Origin: Streptomyces sp. NBC_00440
GTDB lineage: Bacteria; Actinomycetota; Actinomycetes; Streptomycetales; Streptomycetaceae
Reading direction: 5' to 3'
Length of the DNA stretch: 64,000 nt
Assembly (NCBI RefSeq): GCF_036014215.1
Contig: NZ_CP107921.1
Coordinates: forward strand, 2,799,501 to 2,863,500
Part shown: one piece after another, positions 17,336-25,093 of the stretch
How positions within the stretch are numbered: position 1 is the first letter of the stretch
How the letters are laid out: each line of letters starts with the position of its first letter
Program-made: the position numbers and the translations under genes
Notes under the pieces: model-generated
Told to the model about the DNA's origin: nothing
Database searches by the model: none
Seen by the model: only the letters and a program-made list of their open reading frames with translations

Positions 17336-18218
17336 CGCGAACGCCAACACCCCCGACAACGCCGACAACGCCGAGACCACCGGCACCGCAGAGACCACCG
17401 AGACCACCGAGAAGGCCGGGACCACCTCGGCCACCACGGCGGCCGAGGTCATCAAGACCCCGACGAAGCCGGTCACCGCGAACGAGCTGATCCGCTTCGA
17501 CAACGTCACGAAGCGGTTCGGCGAGAACACCGTCCTCGACAACCTCTGCTTCTCGGTCCAGCCGGGCAAGCACGTCACCCTGATCGGACCTTCCGGTTCC
17601 GGGAAGACGACGATTCTCAGACTTCTGATGACCTTGCTCAAGCCGGACGAGGGGGTGATCACCGTCAACGGTGATCAGCTCTTCCCGTCGAAGGGCGAGA
17701 AGCAGATACGGGAGGTGCGCAAGAACATCGGCATGGTGTTCCAGCAGTTCAACCTGTTCCCGAACATGTCGGTGCTGCGCAACATCACCGAGGCCCCGGT
17801 CCGGGTCCTCGGCATGTCCAAGGACGAGGCATCCGAACGGGCCAAGGGCCTGCTCGACCTGGTCGGACTCGGCGACCGCGCGGACGCCAAGCCGAACCAG
17901 CTCTCCGGCGGCCAGCAGCAGCGCGTCGCCATCGCCCGCGCACTGGCGATGCGTCCACAGGTGCTGCTGCTCGACGAGGTCACATCGGCGCTCGACCCGG
18001 AGCTGGTGGCCGGGGTGCTCGACGTGCTGCGCGACATCGCCCGTACGACCGACATCACCATGTTGTGCGTCACCCACGAGATGAACTTCGCCAGGGACAT
18101 CTCCGACGACGTGCTGATGTTCGACTCCGGCAAGGTGATCGAGTCCGGTTCTCCGGAAAAAATCTTCAGCGACCCGGAGCACGAACGTACGCGCGAGTTC
18201 CTCAGCGCAGTGCTCTGA
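17325..18218 (+). CDS. ehuA: Amino-acid ABC transporter ATPase (EhuA-like), extended N-terminus
   Basis: 297 residues. I choose the TTG at 17325 because ctggag lies eight bases before it; an earlier in-frame TTG at 17301 is possible. The first ~50 residues are a Thr/Glu/Ala/Asn-rich, probably disordered extension not normal for this family. The nucleotide-binding domain follows: Walker A GPSGSGKTT (88-96), Q-loop VFQQFNLFPNM, signature LSGGQQQR from residue 193, Walker B VLLLDEVTSALDPE and the switch His in CVTHEMNFA. It powers the two upstream permeases. A perfect hairpin terminator follows at 18263-18297, so the import operon ends here and the IclR gene has its own promoter. Confidence 0.9.
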   Translation: MSADANANTPDNADNAETTGTAETTETTEKAGTTSATTAAEVIKTPTKPVTANELIRFDNVTKRFGENTVLDNLCFSVQPGKHVTLIGPSGSGKTTILRLLMTLLKPDEGVITVNGDQLFPSKGEKQIREVRKNIGMVFQQFNLFPNMSVLRNITEAPVRVLGMSKDEASERAKGLLDLVGLGDRADAKPNQLSGGQQQRVAIARALAMRPQVLLLDEVTSALDPELVAGVLDVLRDIARTTDITMLCVTHEMNFARDISDDVLMFDSGKVIESGSPEKIFSDPEHERTREFLSAVL

Positions 18219-18262
18219 CCTGAGACTCCCGGACGGAACCAGGACTCTGGCATATGCCATGG

Positions 18263-18297
18263 TGGCGCGCCCCAGCTTGACGGCACGGGGCGCGCCA
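18263..18297 (+). terminator. Terminator of the Ehu-type import operon
   Basis: An 11-bp perfect stem (tggcgcgcccc at 18263-18273 with its complement at 18287-18297) around a 13-nt loop, 45 bp after the ATPase stop. Confidence 0.8.
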
Positions 18298-18382
18298 GCA
18301 AGTCATCAACAGGCCCCCCACAACGGCCCCTTGGCGGCTATCGTGGTACGCGAGCAAGCGGTCACAACCTGTAGGGGGAACC

Positions 18383-19141
18383 GTGGCGCTGAAGCCCGAG
18401 CCGACCGCGCCGTTCCATTCGGTGCAGTACGCGCTCCGCGTACTGGAGACCGTCTCCAGGTACGGCGGGGGCGTGACCGATTCCGACATCGCGCGTGAGA
18501 CCGGCCTGCCCACCTTCCACCTCTCCTCCCTGCTGCTGATGCTGCGCCGCGAGGGGTACGTCGAGCAGGTCAGCGACGGCGCCTACATCACCGGCGACTC
18601 ACTCGTCCTTCTCGGCTCCGGCACCACCCGCGAGGCAGCACTTCAGGCCAAGCTCCAGAACACTCTGGACCAGCTGCGGGACTCGGTCGGTGCCGCCGTC
18701 TACATCAGCCGGTACATCGACGGCGAAATGAAGATCACCCAGGTCGCCGACGGGCCACTGACGCCCGCGGTCCAGGAGTGGGTGGACTTCCGCTCGTCGG
18801 CGCACGCCAGCGCGGCCGGCAAGTGCCTGCTGAACCAGCTCGACCAGAACGCCCGCCGGGACCACATCTCGCGCCACAAGATCGCCCGGCTCACCTCGAA
18901 GACGATCACCAACGAGCGGGTCCTCTTCTCCAAGCTGGACGCTCAGCCGGCCACGGTCCCGGTGCTGGACATCCAGGAGTACGCGGTGGGCACGGTCTGC
19001 GCCGCGGTGCCGCTCACGGCGGGCTCCACTGTCGGATGCCTGGCCCTTTCGCTGCCGATCGAGCACGCCCACCGGCTGCGCGCGGCGGCGGACTCGCTGA
19101 ACCGGCAGGCCGCCCCCGTAGTGCTCTCGCTCACCATCTGA
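18383..19141 (+). CDS. IclR-family transcriptional regulator
   Basis: 252 residues, GTG start preceded by a ggggg(a) ribosome-binding site. N-terminal winged helix-turn-helix (FHSVQYALRVLETVSRYGG, TDSDIARETGLPTFHLSSLLLMLRREGYV) and a C-terminal IclR ligand-binding domain whose signature segments are SSAHASAAGKCLL and VPVLDIQEYAVGTVCAAVPL. It sits immediately downstream of the importer and is the only regulator in the catabolic cluster, so it most likely controls uptake and degradation genes in response to a pathway intermediate. Candidate sites are the two divergent promoter regions near 12030 and 15055 that share a 9-mer. It might act as repressor or activator; the family does both. Confidence 0.92.
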   Translation: MALKPEPTAPFHSVQYALRVLETVSRYGGGVTDSDIARETGLPTFHLSSLLLMLRREGYVEQVSDGAYITGDSLVLLGSGTTREAALQAKLQNTLDQLRDSVGAAVYISRYIDGEMKITQVADGPLTPAVQEWVDFRSSAHASAAGKCLLNQLDQNARRDHISRHKIARLTSKTITNERVLFSKLDAQPATVPVLDIQEYAVGTVCAAVPLTAGSTVGCLALSLPIEHAHRLRAAADSLNRQAAPVVLSLTI

Positions 19142-19171
19142 GGCCGGTTCCGGGGGCGATCCCGACCTGGT

Positions 19172-19200
19172 TTGGAGCACCCCGCCGGACCAGCTACTAT
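19172..19200 (+). promoter_or_regulatory. Probable promoter of tRNA-Lys copy 2
   Basis: A -35-like ttggag (19172-19177) and a -10 tactat (19195-19200) are separated by 17 bp and end 14 bp before the tRNA. This is the clearest of the three tRNA-Lys promoters. Confidence 0.6.
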
Positions 19201-19214
19201 TTCCGAGTCAGCAG

Positions 19215-19288
19215 GCGCCGCTAGCTCAGTTGGTTAGAGCAGCTGACTCTTAATCAGCGGGTCCGGGGTTCGAGTCCCTGGCGGCGCA
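19215..19288 (+). tRNA. tRNA-Lys(CTT), copy 2
   Basis: Identical over all 74 nt to the copies at 5476-5549 and 26835-26908, including the same upstream octamer gtcagcag. Anticodon CTT, perfect 7-bp acceptor stem, no encoded CCA. Confidence 0.97.
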
Positions 19289-19295
19289 CAGACGG

Positions 19296-19328
19296 AAGAA
19301 GCCCCTCGCGAAAGCGGGGGGCTTCTTC
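19296..19328 (+). terminator. Terminator of tRNA-Lys copy 2
   Basis: Hairpin nearly identical to that after copy 1 (aagaagcccc ... ggggcttctt), differing in a loop base, which shows that the duplication includes the terminator. Confidence 0.8.
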
Positions 19329-19337
19329 GTGTTCGGG

Positions 19338-19361
19338 GCCAGGGACTCGAACCCCGGACCC
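19338..19361 (-). repeat. Inverted 24-nt copy of the tRNA-Lys T-arm
   Basis: Bases 19338-19361 are the exact reverse complement of the tRNA-Lys T-arm and adjoining acceptor/variable bases (bases gggtccggggttcgagtccc followed by tggc). It begins 50 nt after the end of tRNA copy 2 and directly abuts the 16-nt tandem repeat array. It could be a remnant of recombination at the tRNA or a template-switch product. Confidence 0.85.
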
Positions 19362-19470
19362 ACACATGTCCAGACCCACACATGTCCAGACCCACACATG
19401 TCCAGATCCGCACATGCCCAGATCCGCGCAAGCCCAGTTCCCCGCAAGCCCAGTTCCGCACATCCCGAGA
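19359..19470. repeat. Seven tandem 16-nt units
   Basis: Three perfect copies of cccacacatgtccaga are followed by four increasingly diverged copies ending at 19470. Each of the first units contains the palindrome acatgt. The array lies in the leader region of the DHA2 exporter gene and starts at the inverted tRNA fragment. No coding function is apparent. Confidence 0.9.
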
Positions 19471-19498
19471 TCCATACAGTCGTATTACACACGCGTAC

Positions 19499-19512
19499 TA
19501 GACAAGCGTCTA
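19499..19512. promoter_or_regulatory. Candidate operator of the DHA2 exporter
   Basis: Inverted repeat tagac-aagc-gtcta, 22 bp before the exporter ATG, in a locally AT-richer stretch. It would suit a TetR/MarR-type repressor, but no regulator gene is adjacent. Confidence 0.4.
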
Positions 19513-19534
19513 TGACGCTCGTACAGTCGCCGTC

Positions 19535-21079
19535 ATGAGTCAGCCGACGAACGACACGAGTTCGACGAACCCAAACCCGACAACAGCACGCGCCGGCCGC
19601 AAGGAGTGGACCGCCTTCGTTGTCCTGCTCCTGCCACTTCTGCTGGTTTCGATGGACGTGTCCGTCCTGTTCTTCGCCATCCCGTCCATCACCCGGGAGC
19701 TCGACCCGAGCAGCACCCAGCAGCTCTGGATCTTCGACATCTACGCCTTCGCCCTGGCCGGGCTGCTCATCACGATGGGCTCGCTGGGCGACCGGATCGG
19801 CCGCCGGAAGCTGCTGCTGTTCGGGGCCGCGGCCTTCGGTGTGGCATCCGTCGGGGCCGCGTACGCGCAGAGCGCCGAGATGCTCATCGCCGCACGGGCC
19901 GTGCTCGGGGTCGGCGGGGCGACGCTGATGCCCTCCACCATGGCGCTGATCCGCAACATGTTCACCGACACGAAGCAGCGCACGAAGGCGGTCGGTATCT
20001 GGTCGGGCGCCATGGCCGGCGGGATCGCCCTCGGTTCCGTGATGAGCGGCATCATGCTGGAGCACTTCTGGTGGGGCTCGGTCTTCTTGATCAATGTGCC
20101 CGCGATGGTGCTGCTGCTGGTCCTGGTCCCCGTCCTGGTGCCGGAGTTCAAGGACCCGGAGCCCGGCAGGTTCGATCTGCTGAGCGTGCCGCTGTCGATG
20201 GGGTCCGTGCTTCCGGTGATCTACGGCATCAAGGAGATGGCCGCGCACGGCTTCAGCGTCCCGATGCTGCTGTGCGTCCTGGCGGGACTGGCCGTGGGCG
20301 CGGTCTTCGTACAGCGGCAGCGCTCGGGCCGCTCCACGATGATCAGCCGCGCGCTGTTCCGGAAACGCGAGTTCGGCGCCGGGATCACGCTCAACGCGCT
20401 GGCCGCGTTCGCGATGATGGGGTCCTCGTACTTCACCACGCAGTACCTCCAGTCGGTGCTCGGGATGAGCACGATGGAGGCCGCGCTCTGGTCCCTGGCC
20501 CCGTCGGTCTCGGTGGGGATCGCCGCGCCGACCGCCACCGCCGTCGCCCAGCGGGTGCAGCGGTCATCGGTGGTCGCCGCCGGGTTCGTCATCGCGGCGG
20601 CCGGGTTCGTCGTACTGAACCTCACCGGTACGCACTCGCTCTGGCTGCTGCTGGCCGGTGCCGCCGTCAGCAGCTCCGGCATCGTGACCGTGATGGCGCT
20701 GGTCGCCGACCTGGCACTCGGGTCGGCCCCCGCGGAGAAGGCGGGTTCCGCAGCGTCGCTCCTGGAGACCGGGCAGGAGTTCGGCGGGGCGATGGGAATG
20801 GCGGTACTCGGCTCGATCGGCACGGCGGTCTACCGCGCCGACATTCCGGCGTCGGCGCCCCACCAGGCACGGGAGACGCTGGGCGGCGCACGGGCCGTGG
20901 GCGACCCGGGCATGGTGCATCTGGCGCAGGAGGCGTTCGTGCACGGGATGCACTTCGCGGCGGCGGGCGGCGCGGTGCTGCTGCTGGCGGGGGCGGTCCT
21001 GGCCGTGGTGCTGCTGCGGGGGCGGAAGAACGCGGTGAGGCATGAGGCGGCCGGCGCTCCGGCGGAGCTGGCGGCGTAG
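19535..21079 (+). CDS. DHA2-family MFS multidrug exporter
   Basis: 514 residues, about 14 membrane helices, as usual for the EmrB/QacA (DHA2) group. Motif C-like and family segments are visible: SMDVSVLFFAIPSITREL in helix 1, LITMGSLGDRIGRRKLLLFG (motif A with GDRIGRRK) and RAVLGVGGATLMPSTMALI. The protein should expel cationic or lipophilic compounds using the proton gradient. No obvious ribosome-binding site precedes the ATG, suggesting a leaderless or weakly translated mRNA. Unlike most such genes it has no divergent TetR/MarR gene, only a small inverted repeat upstream. The upstream neighbour is tRNA-Lys copy 2 plus the repeat array; the downstream gene is convergent. Confidence 0.93.
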   Translation: MSQPTNDTSSTNPNPTTARAGRKEWTAFVVLLLPLLLVSMDVSVLFFAIPSITRELDPSSTQQLWIFDIYAFALAGLLITMGSLGDRIGRRKLLLFGAAAFGVASVGAAYAQSAEMLIAARAVLGVGGATLMPSTMALIRNMFTDTKQRTKAVGIWSGAMAGGIALGSVMSGIMLEHFWWGSVFLINVPAMVLLLVLVPVLVPEFKDPEPGRFDLLSVPLSMGSVLPVIYGIKEMAAHGFSVPMLLCVLAGLAVGAVFVQRQRSGRSTMISRALFRKREFGAGITLNALAAFAMMGSSYFTTQYLQSVLGMSTMEAALWSLAPSVSVGIAAPTATAVAQRVQRSSVVAAGFVIAAAGFVVLNLTGTHSLWLLLAGAAVSSSGIVTVMALVADLALGSAPAEKAGSAASLLETGQEFGGAMGMAVLGSIGTAVYRADIPASAPHQARETLGGARAVGDPGMVHLAQEAFVHGMHFAAAGGAVLLLAGAVLAVVLLRGRKNAVRHEAAGAPAELAA

Positions 21080-21183
21080 TCCGGGCGGGGCCGGGGCGAA
21101 TGAGGGTGGCAGGCCGGCGGGGTGGGCGGGACGGAGGAGGCGCAGTGCCCCGCCCGTCCCCTGGCGCGGCGGGGCCGGAACCG

Positions 21184-22842
21184 CTATCGGGTCAGCAGCT
21201 CGGCGCGCCCCCGCGCCCCGTACTCCGCCACCAGCCGTTCCACGTCCTCCGCAGTCAGCTGCCCGTAGCCTCCGTCCACCGCCCGCCACACCGGATCCCC
21301 GCAGCGGAAGCCCTCACGGCGCAGCCCCACCCGGTGCACCTTGTTCGTCGCCGTGACCGGCATCGCGGGGACGATGCGTACGTAGGCGGGCGCCATCTTC
21401 GTTCCCAGGTCGGGCTGTTCGCGCAGGAAGTCCGCGAAGGCCACCGGATCGAAGGCGGCGCCCTCGCGCAGGGCGAGCGCCGCCATCACCTGGTCGCCGG
21501 CCACCGGGTCGGGTACCGCGTACACCGCGACCGCCACCGCGTCCTTCCAGCGGGCGAGGATGTTCTCGATCATGGCGGCGGCCAGGTTCTCGCTGTCGAC
21601 GCGCAGCCGGTCGTCCGTACGGCCCGCGAAGTAGAGGAAGCCATCGGCGTCGCGGTAGAAGAGGTCACCGGTCCAGTACCAGCCACTGCGTCTGCGGTCC
21701 GCGTCGGCGGTCTCGTTGCGCCAGTACCCCTCGAACGGGTTGGGCCCCCGGTTGACCAACTCACCTATCGCTTCAGTGCCGTTGGTGAGGCGGCCGCGCT
21801 CGTCGAAGACGGCACGGGGCCGCTCGTCGAGGGTGTCCGGGTCGACCACCGCCAGGTCGTCACCCGGCGCAGCCCGGCCGATCGCGCCCGGGGGTGTGCC
21901 TGCGGTGTGCTGGACGGCCGCGCCGCCCTCGGACGATCCGTACCCCTCGATCAGCCGCACGCCGAACCGTTCGGCGAAACGCGCCGCGTCCACCGCCCCC
22001 GCCTCCGTGCCGAAGCCGGTCCGCAGCGGGTGCGCACGGTCATCGGGGCGCTCGGGTGTGGCCAGCAGGTACTGCACGGCCCGGCCGACATAGGTGAAGT
22101 ACGTGGCGCCGTGGGCCCGTACGTCATCCAGGAAGCGGGAGGCCGAGAAGCGGGGGCGCAGCGCGACGGCGGCGCCCGCCGCCACGGCGGGGGCCCAGTT
22201 GGCGATCACCGCGTTGCCGTGGAACAGCGGCATACAGATGTAGTGGACGTCGTCCCCGCCGGTCCCGAAGTGCGTGACCAGGGACTGTCCGGCCGCCGCC
22301 AGCCGTCCCTGGGTGCAGATCGCGGCCTTGGGGGCGCCCGTGGAGCCCGAGGTGAAGTAGAGGAGCATCCGTGCGGACGGGGACACCGGCGCCACGACCG
22401 CTTCGCCGGGGACGGCGTCCGCGTACGGGGCGAGCAGCTCGCGATAGGCGTCGGAGTCGGTGACCAGCATGCGTACGCCCGGCAGTTCCAGGCCGTCGAG
22501 CAGCGGCAGCAGCTCCCGCGAGGTGATCAGTACCCGGCAGTCGGTGTGCACGATGTCGCGGGCCAGTTCGGCCCCGCGCCGCGTCGGGTTGATCCCGGCG
22601 ACGGCGGCCCCCGCGAGGGCCGCCGCGCTCAGCCAGAGCGGGAATTCCGGGGTGTTGTGGAGCAGCACCCCGATGTGGGGCTCGGCTCCGGCCGGGAGCA
22701 GATCCACGAGTAGCGCGGCCCGTGCGGCAGCGCCCGAGGCGACTTGATGGTGGCTCAGGATCAGCTGACCGGATTTCAGGCCGGGCCGCTGGTCGCCCCA
22801 TTGACGCTGTACGAGCTCCGCGAAGGTGTCTGCGCTCCTCAT
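21184..22842 (-). CDS. AMP-dependent acyl-CoA synthetase (FadD-like)
   Basis: 552 residues from ATG 22842; an in-frame extension of 14 codons exists but lies over a candidate operator. Adenylate-forming motifs in order: YFTSGSTGAPKAA (P-loop), IEGYGSSEGG, the YWTGDLFYRDADGFLYFAGR core motif and the C-terminal hinge with the catalytic Lys in VTATNKVHRVGL. The enzyme activates a carboxylic or fatty acid through an acyl-AMP and then makes the CoA thioester. It resembles the short FadD/FadD17-type synthetases rather than acetyl-CoA synthetase. Substrate length is not evident. It is probably alone in its transcript, with the LPMO gene upstream on the same strand ending 80 bp before. Confidence 0.88.
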   Translation of the reverse strand: MRSADTFAELVQRQWGDQRPGLKSGQLILSHHQVASGAAARAALLVDLLPAGAEPHIGVLLHNTPEFPLWLSAAALAGAAVAGINPTRRGAELARDIVHTDCRVLITSRELLPLLDGLELPGVRMLVTDSDAYRELLAPYADAVPGEAVVAPVSPSARMLLYFTSGSTGAPKAAICTQGRLAAAGQSLVTHFGTGGDDVHYICMPLFHGNAVIANWAPAVAAGAAVALRPRFSASRFLDDVRAHGATYFTYVGRAVQYLLATPERPDDRAHPLRTGFGTEAGAVDAARFAERFGVRLIEGYGSSEGGAAVQHTAGTPPGAIGRAAPGDDLAVVDPDTLDERPRAVFDERGRLTNGTEAIGELVNRGPNPFEGYWRNETADADRRRSGWYWTGDLFYRDADGFLYFAGRTDDRLRVDSENLAAAMIENILARWKDAVAVAVYAVPDPVAGDQVMAALALREGAAFDPVAFADFLREQPDLGTKMAPAYVRIVPAMPVTATNKVHRVGLRREGFRCGDPVWRAVDGGYGQLTAEDVERLVAEYGARGRAELLTR

Positions 22843-22857
22843 GGCGCCGCAGGATAA

Positions 22858-22925
22858 CTGACTACCCGTCAGAACTGAACGCATCCGTCAGGGATTTGAA
22901 CGGCCGGAAGCGCACCGCCCGTCAG
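22858..22925. promoter_or_regulatory. ccgtcag repeats and dyad upstream of the acyl-CoA synthetase
   Basis: Perfect dyad ctgac-taccc-gtcag at 22858-22872, 16 bp from the synthetase start, plus two more direct ccgtcag copies at 22885-22891 and 22919-22925. Position and symmetry suit a TetR-type acyl-CoA-responsive repressor. Confidence 0.4.
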
Positions 22926-23521
22926 AAGCTGACGTCCGAGCAGGCATAGAACGCGTTGCCCGTGTCGGCGATGTTCCACACGGAGAGGATCATGTGGTGG
23001 CCGGTCTTCTGGGTGGGGATGGTGCCCTGCTGCGAGACGGTTCCGGGCGGCTGCTGACCGCCGTACGGGACCGTCATGAACGGCTGCGGTTCGAGGTCGG
23101 CCCTGGTGAGCGGCTTGGTGTCGTCCCAGCCGTTCTTGGTGATGAAGTACTCGAAGTCGGTCGTGGCGTGCCGGGCGGTGAACTGCCAGCGGAACGTGTA
23201 CGCCTGGCCACCCGTCAGCTTGGTGGTGGGCCAGGCGCCGCCGTCCGGCGCCTTCGCCCCGTCGAGCTGGGCGAAGTCGTCGTGCGCACCGGAGCAGATC
23301 TTGCCGTCGGCGGGCCCGGCGCCGGGGAAGCCCTTGGGCGCCTCGACGCTCTGCGGTTCGTACTGGATGGCACCGCAGTTGGTGACGGTGCCGTTGGCAC
23401 ACAGCTTCTGACGGCTGATGGGCTGGTCGGTGTACCCGTGGCTGCTGGCGCTGCCAGTGGCGAGCAGGGAGACGCCCGCCACGGCAAGGCCGACCACGGC
23501 CGCACCCAGTTTCTTGCGCAT
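22922..23521 (-). CDS. Secreted AA10 lytic polysaccharide monooxygenase
   Basis: 199 residues, ATG 23521 with GAGGAG upstream. A signal peptide (1-27) ends so that His28 becomes the mature N-terminus (HGYTDQPISR), the first half of the copper histidine brace. The second brace His is H118 in FTARHATTDFEYFIT, and the axial aromatic is F191 in NAFYACSDVSF. Cysteine pairs (C41/C49, C76/C194) suit the expected disulfides. Single-domain length matches Streptomyces chitin-active LPMOs; no carbohydrate-binding module is attached. It should oxidatively cleave crystalline chitin (or cellulose) outside the cell. It is probably monocistronic. Confidence 0.95.
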   Translation of the reverse strand: MRKKLGAAVVGLAVAGVSLLATGSASSHGYTDQPISRQKLCANGTVTNCGAIQYEPQSVEAPKGFPGAGPADGKICSGAHDDFAQLDGAKAPDGGAWPTTKLTGGQAYTFRWQFTARHATTDFEYFITKNGWDDTKPLTRADLEPQPFMTVPYGGQQPPGTVSQQGTIPTQKTGHHMILSVWNIADTGNAFYACSDVSF

Positions 23522-23752
23522 ACTGCACTCCTCGGAACGTGGGGGAGTTCGATGTGCCGAGCTGCGGTCTAGACCAAGGCTCAGGGTATGGACACCAGTT
23601 CGCCGTGTCCATATCAAACACAGGTCTGCACCAATTCCGAGGGACGGGCAGGAGAAGCGCGGGGGGGGGATGACGGGGAGTGCGGGGAAGCGCGGGGGCG
23701 GACAAGGAGTGTGGGGAAGCGCAAGGACTGCGGGTCGGCCCCTGGAGAGGGC

Positions 23753-25093
23753 TCAGGAGGGATAGGGAATGCCGCTGCGCCCCGAGTAGAAGGCGACCGT
23801 CAGATCCCTGACGAGCGCGTTGCGCTCATAGCCGTCCAGCTCGACGAGTCCGCGCGCGGTCAGCCGGGTCACCGTGTCGTCCACCGCGTCCACCACCGAG
23901 GTCAGCACGGTGTCCCGGTGCCGGGCGTCGATCGCGGCGACCCGGCTCCGCTGCATCGCGCCCGCGACCTCCGGGGCGTACTCGATCCGGGTCGGCTGCG
24001 CCGAGAACACCTCGATGCCGACCGGGAACGTCTCCGCCCTCACCATCCGGGTCAGCGCGTCACCGACCGCCTCGCTGTCGCGCAGCGTCGGACCGTCCTC
24101 GTGGAAGGCGTCGGCCGGCAGCTGCGAGAGCACCCGGGCCATCGCCGCCTCCACCTGCTCGCACAGATACGCCTCGTGGTCCCCCACCGCGTACGCGGCC
24201 CTGGCCGTGTCCTTGATCCGCCACACCACCAGGACGACGACGCTCAGGGCCGTGCCGTCGGCGTCGACGACGGGCAGCGGCTCGCTGCGCCAGTGACGCA
24301 GCCGTACGTCGACCCGGCGGCGCAGCACCAGCGGGCTCATCCACACCAGCCCGGTCCGCCGCACGCTCCCCCGGTAGTCGCCGAAGAGTGAGAGGACCCA
24401 CGCGTGGCCGACCCGCCCGCGCCCGAGCCCGCCGAACGCGAGGAGCGCCAGCGCACCGAGCACGGCGAGCACCGCACCCGCCTCGGGCCCGATCCCGTCG
24501 TACGGCACCGTGTCCAGCCGCAGCAGTGCGGCCAACGGGGCCGGAACCGCCCCGGCCCTCCACAGCACCACCGCGAAACCGACGAGCGCGACGGCGCCGC
24601 CGAGCAGCGCGAGGGCCCCGGGCAGCGAGGCCCCGGGGCGCTCGGCAAGCCGGGGGTCGACGGACGGTGCGGGCCGGACGGAGCCCTGGACGCGGGCGTC
24701 CGTCCGGGCCGGCTGCCGCTTCGGTCCGGTGGGAACCCCCGGACGACCCGCGGGCCGCCCGACTGTCCGTACGGCCGTCGCCACGGACCCGGGGGCATCG
24801 TCACGGAACAGCAGGTGAACGGGGATCTCCGTCGTGGACTCGTTCATGATGACCGAGGCCCTGCGCATCGCCGGCCGACCCCCGGCCGGCTCCTCGAACC
24901 GCCTCGGCTCGACCGGTTCGGCGGACTCGATCTGTTCGGCCCACTCGGCCTGCCCGGCCTGCCCGGCCTGCCCGGCCTGCTCCAGGGGATCGACCCGCTC
25001 AATCGGCCCTGTGGGCCAGTCCGTTGGCCCCACAGGTTCGGCCTGCCCGCCGAGCCCGGCGTGTCCACCGGCTGCTGCTGTCGTCTCGGTCAT
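23753..25093 (-). CDS. SPFH/Band 7 membrane protein
   Basis: 446 residues from ATG 25093, overlapping the previous stop by 4 nt, with GGAGG 11 bases upstream. Residues 1-~130 are low-complexity, including QAGQAGQAEWAEQ repeats and a basic Pro/Arg stretch. Two membrane helices follow (PGALALLGGAVALVGFAVVLW and AVLAVLGALALLAFGGL), then the SPFH domain: VWMSPLVLRRRVDVRLRHW, the VVDADGTALSVVVLVVWRIKD strand and EVAGAMQRSRVAAIDAR helix. SPFH proteins (stomatin/flotillin-like) scaffold membrane microdomains. The coupling with a secreted peptidoglycan-directed protein suggests a role at sites of cell-wall remodelling; that part is inference. Confidence 0.88.
   Translation of the reverse strand: MTETTAAAGGHAGLGGQAEPVGPTDWPTGPIERVDPLEQAGQAGQAGQAEWAEQIESAEPVEPRRFEEPAGGRPAMRRASVIMNESTTEIPVHLLFRDDAPGSVATAVRTVGRPAGRPGVPTGPKRQPARTDARVQGSVRPAPSVDPRLAERPGASLPGALALLGGAVALVGFAVVLWRAGAVPAPLAALLRLDTVPYDGIGPEAGAVLAVLGALALLAFGGLGRGRVGHAWVLSLFGDYRGSVRRTGLVWMSPLVLRRRVDVRLRHWRSEPLPVVDADGTALSVVVLVVWRIKDTARAAYAVGDHEAYLCEQVEAAMARVLSQLPADAFHEDGPTLRDSEAVGDALTRMVRAETFPVGIEVFSAQPTRIEYAPEVAGAMQRSRVAAIDARHRDTVLTSVVDAVDDTVTRLTARGLVELDGYERNALVRDLTVAFYSGRSGIPYPS

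Noticed and set aside
15094..18218. A genuine ectoine catabolic operon
   Set aside because: Only the importer resembles Ehu proteins; ectoine hydrolase, deacetylase and other Eut/Doe enzymes are absent, so the substrate is left open.
19359..19470. CRISPR array
   Set aside because: Units of 16 nt are contiguous with no spacers, and no cas genes are near.
19234..19475. Small minus-strand frames across tRNA-Lys copy 2 (peptides containing GLEPRT-like or TPDPLIKSQ-like strings)
   Set aside because: Classic spurious translation of tRNA antisense sequence, seen in many mis-annotated genomes.
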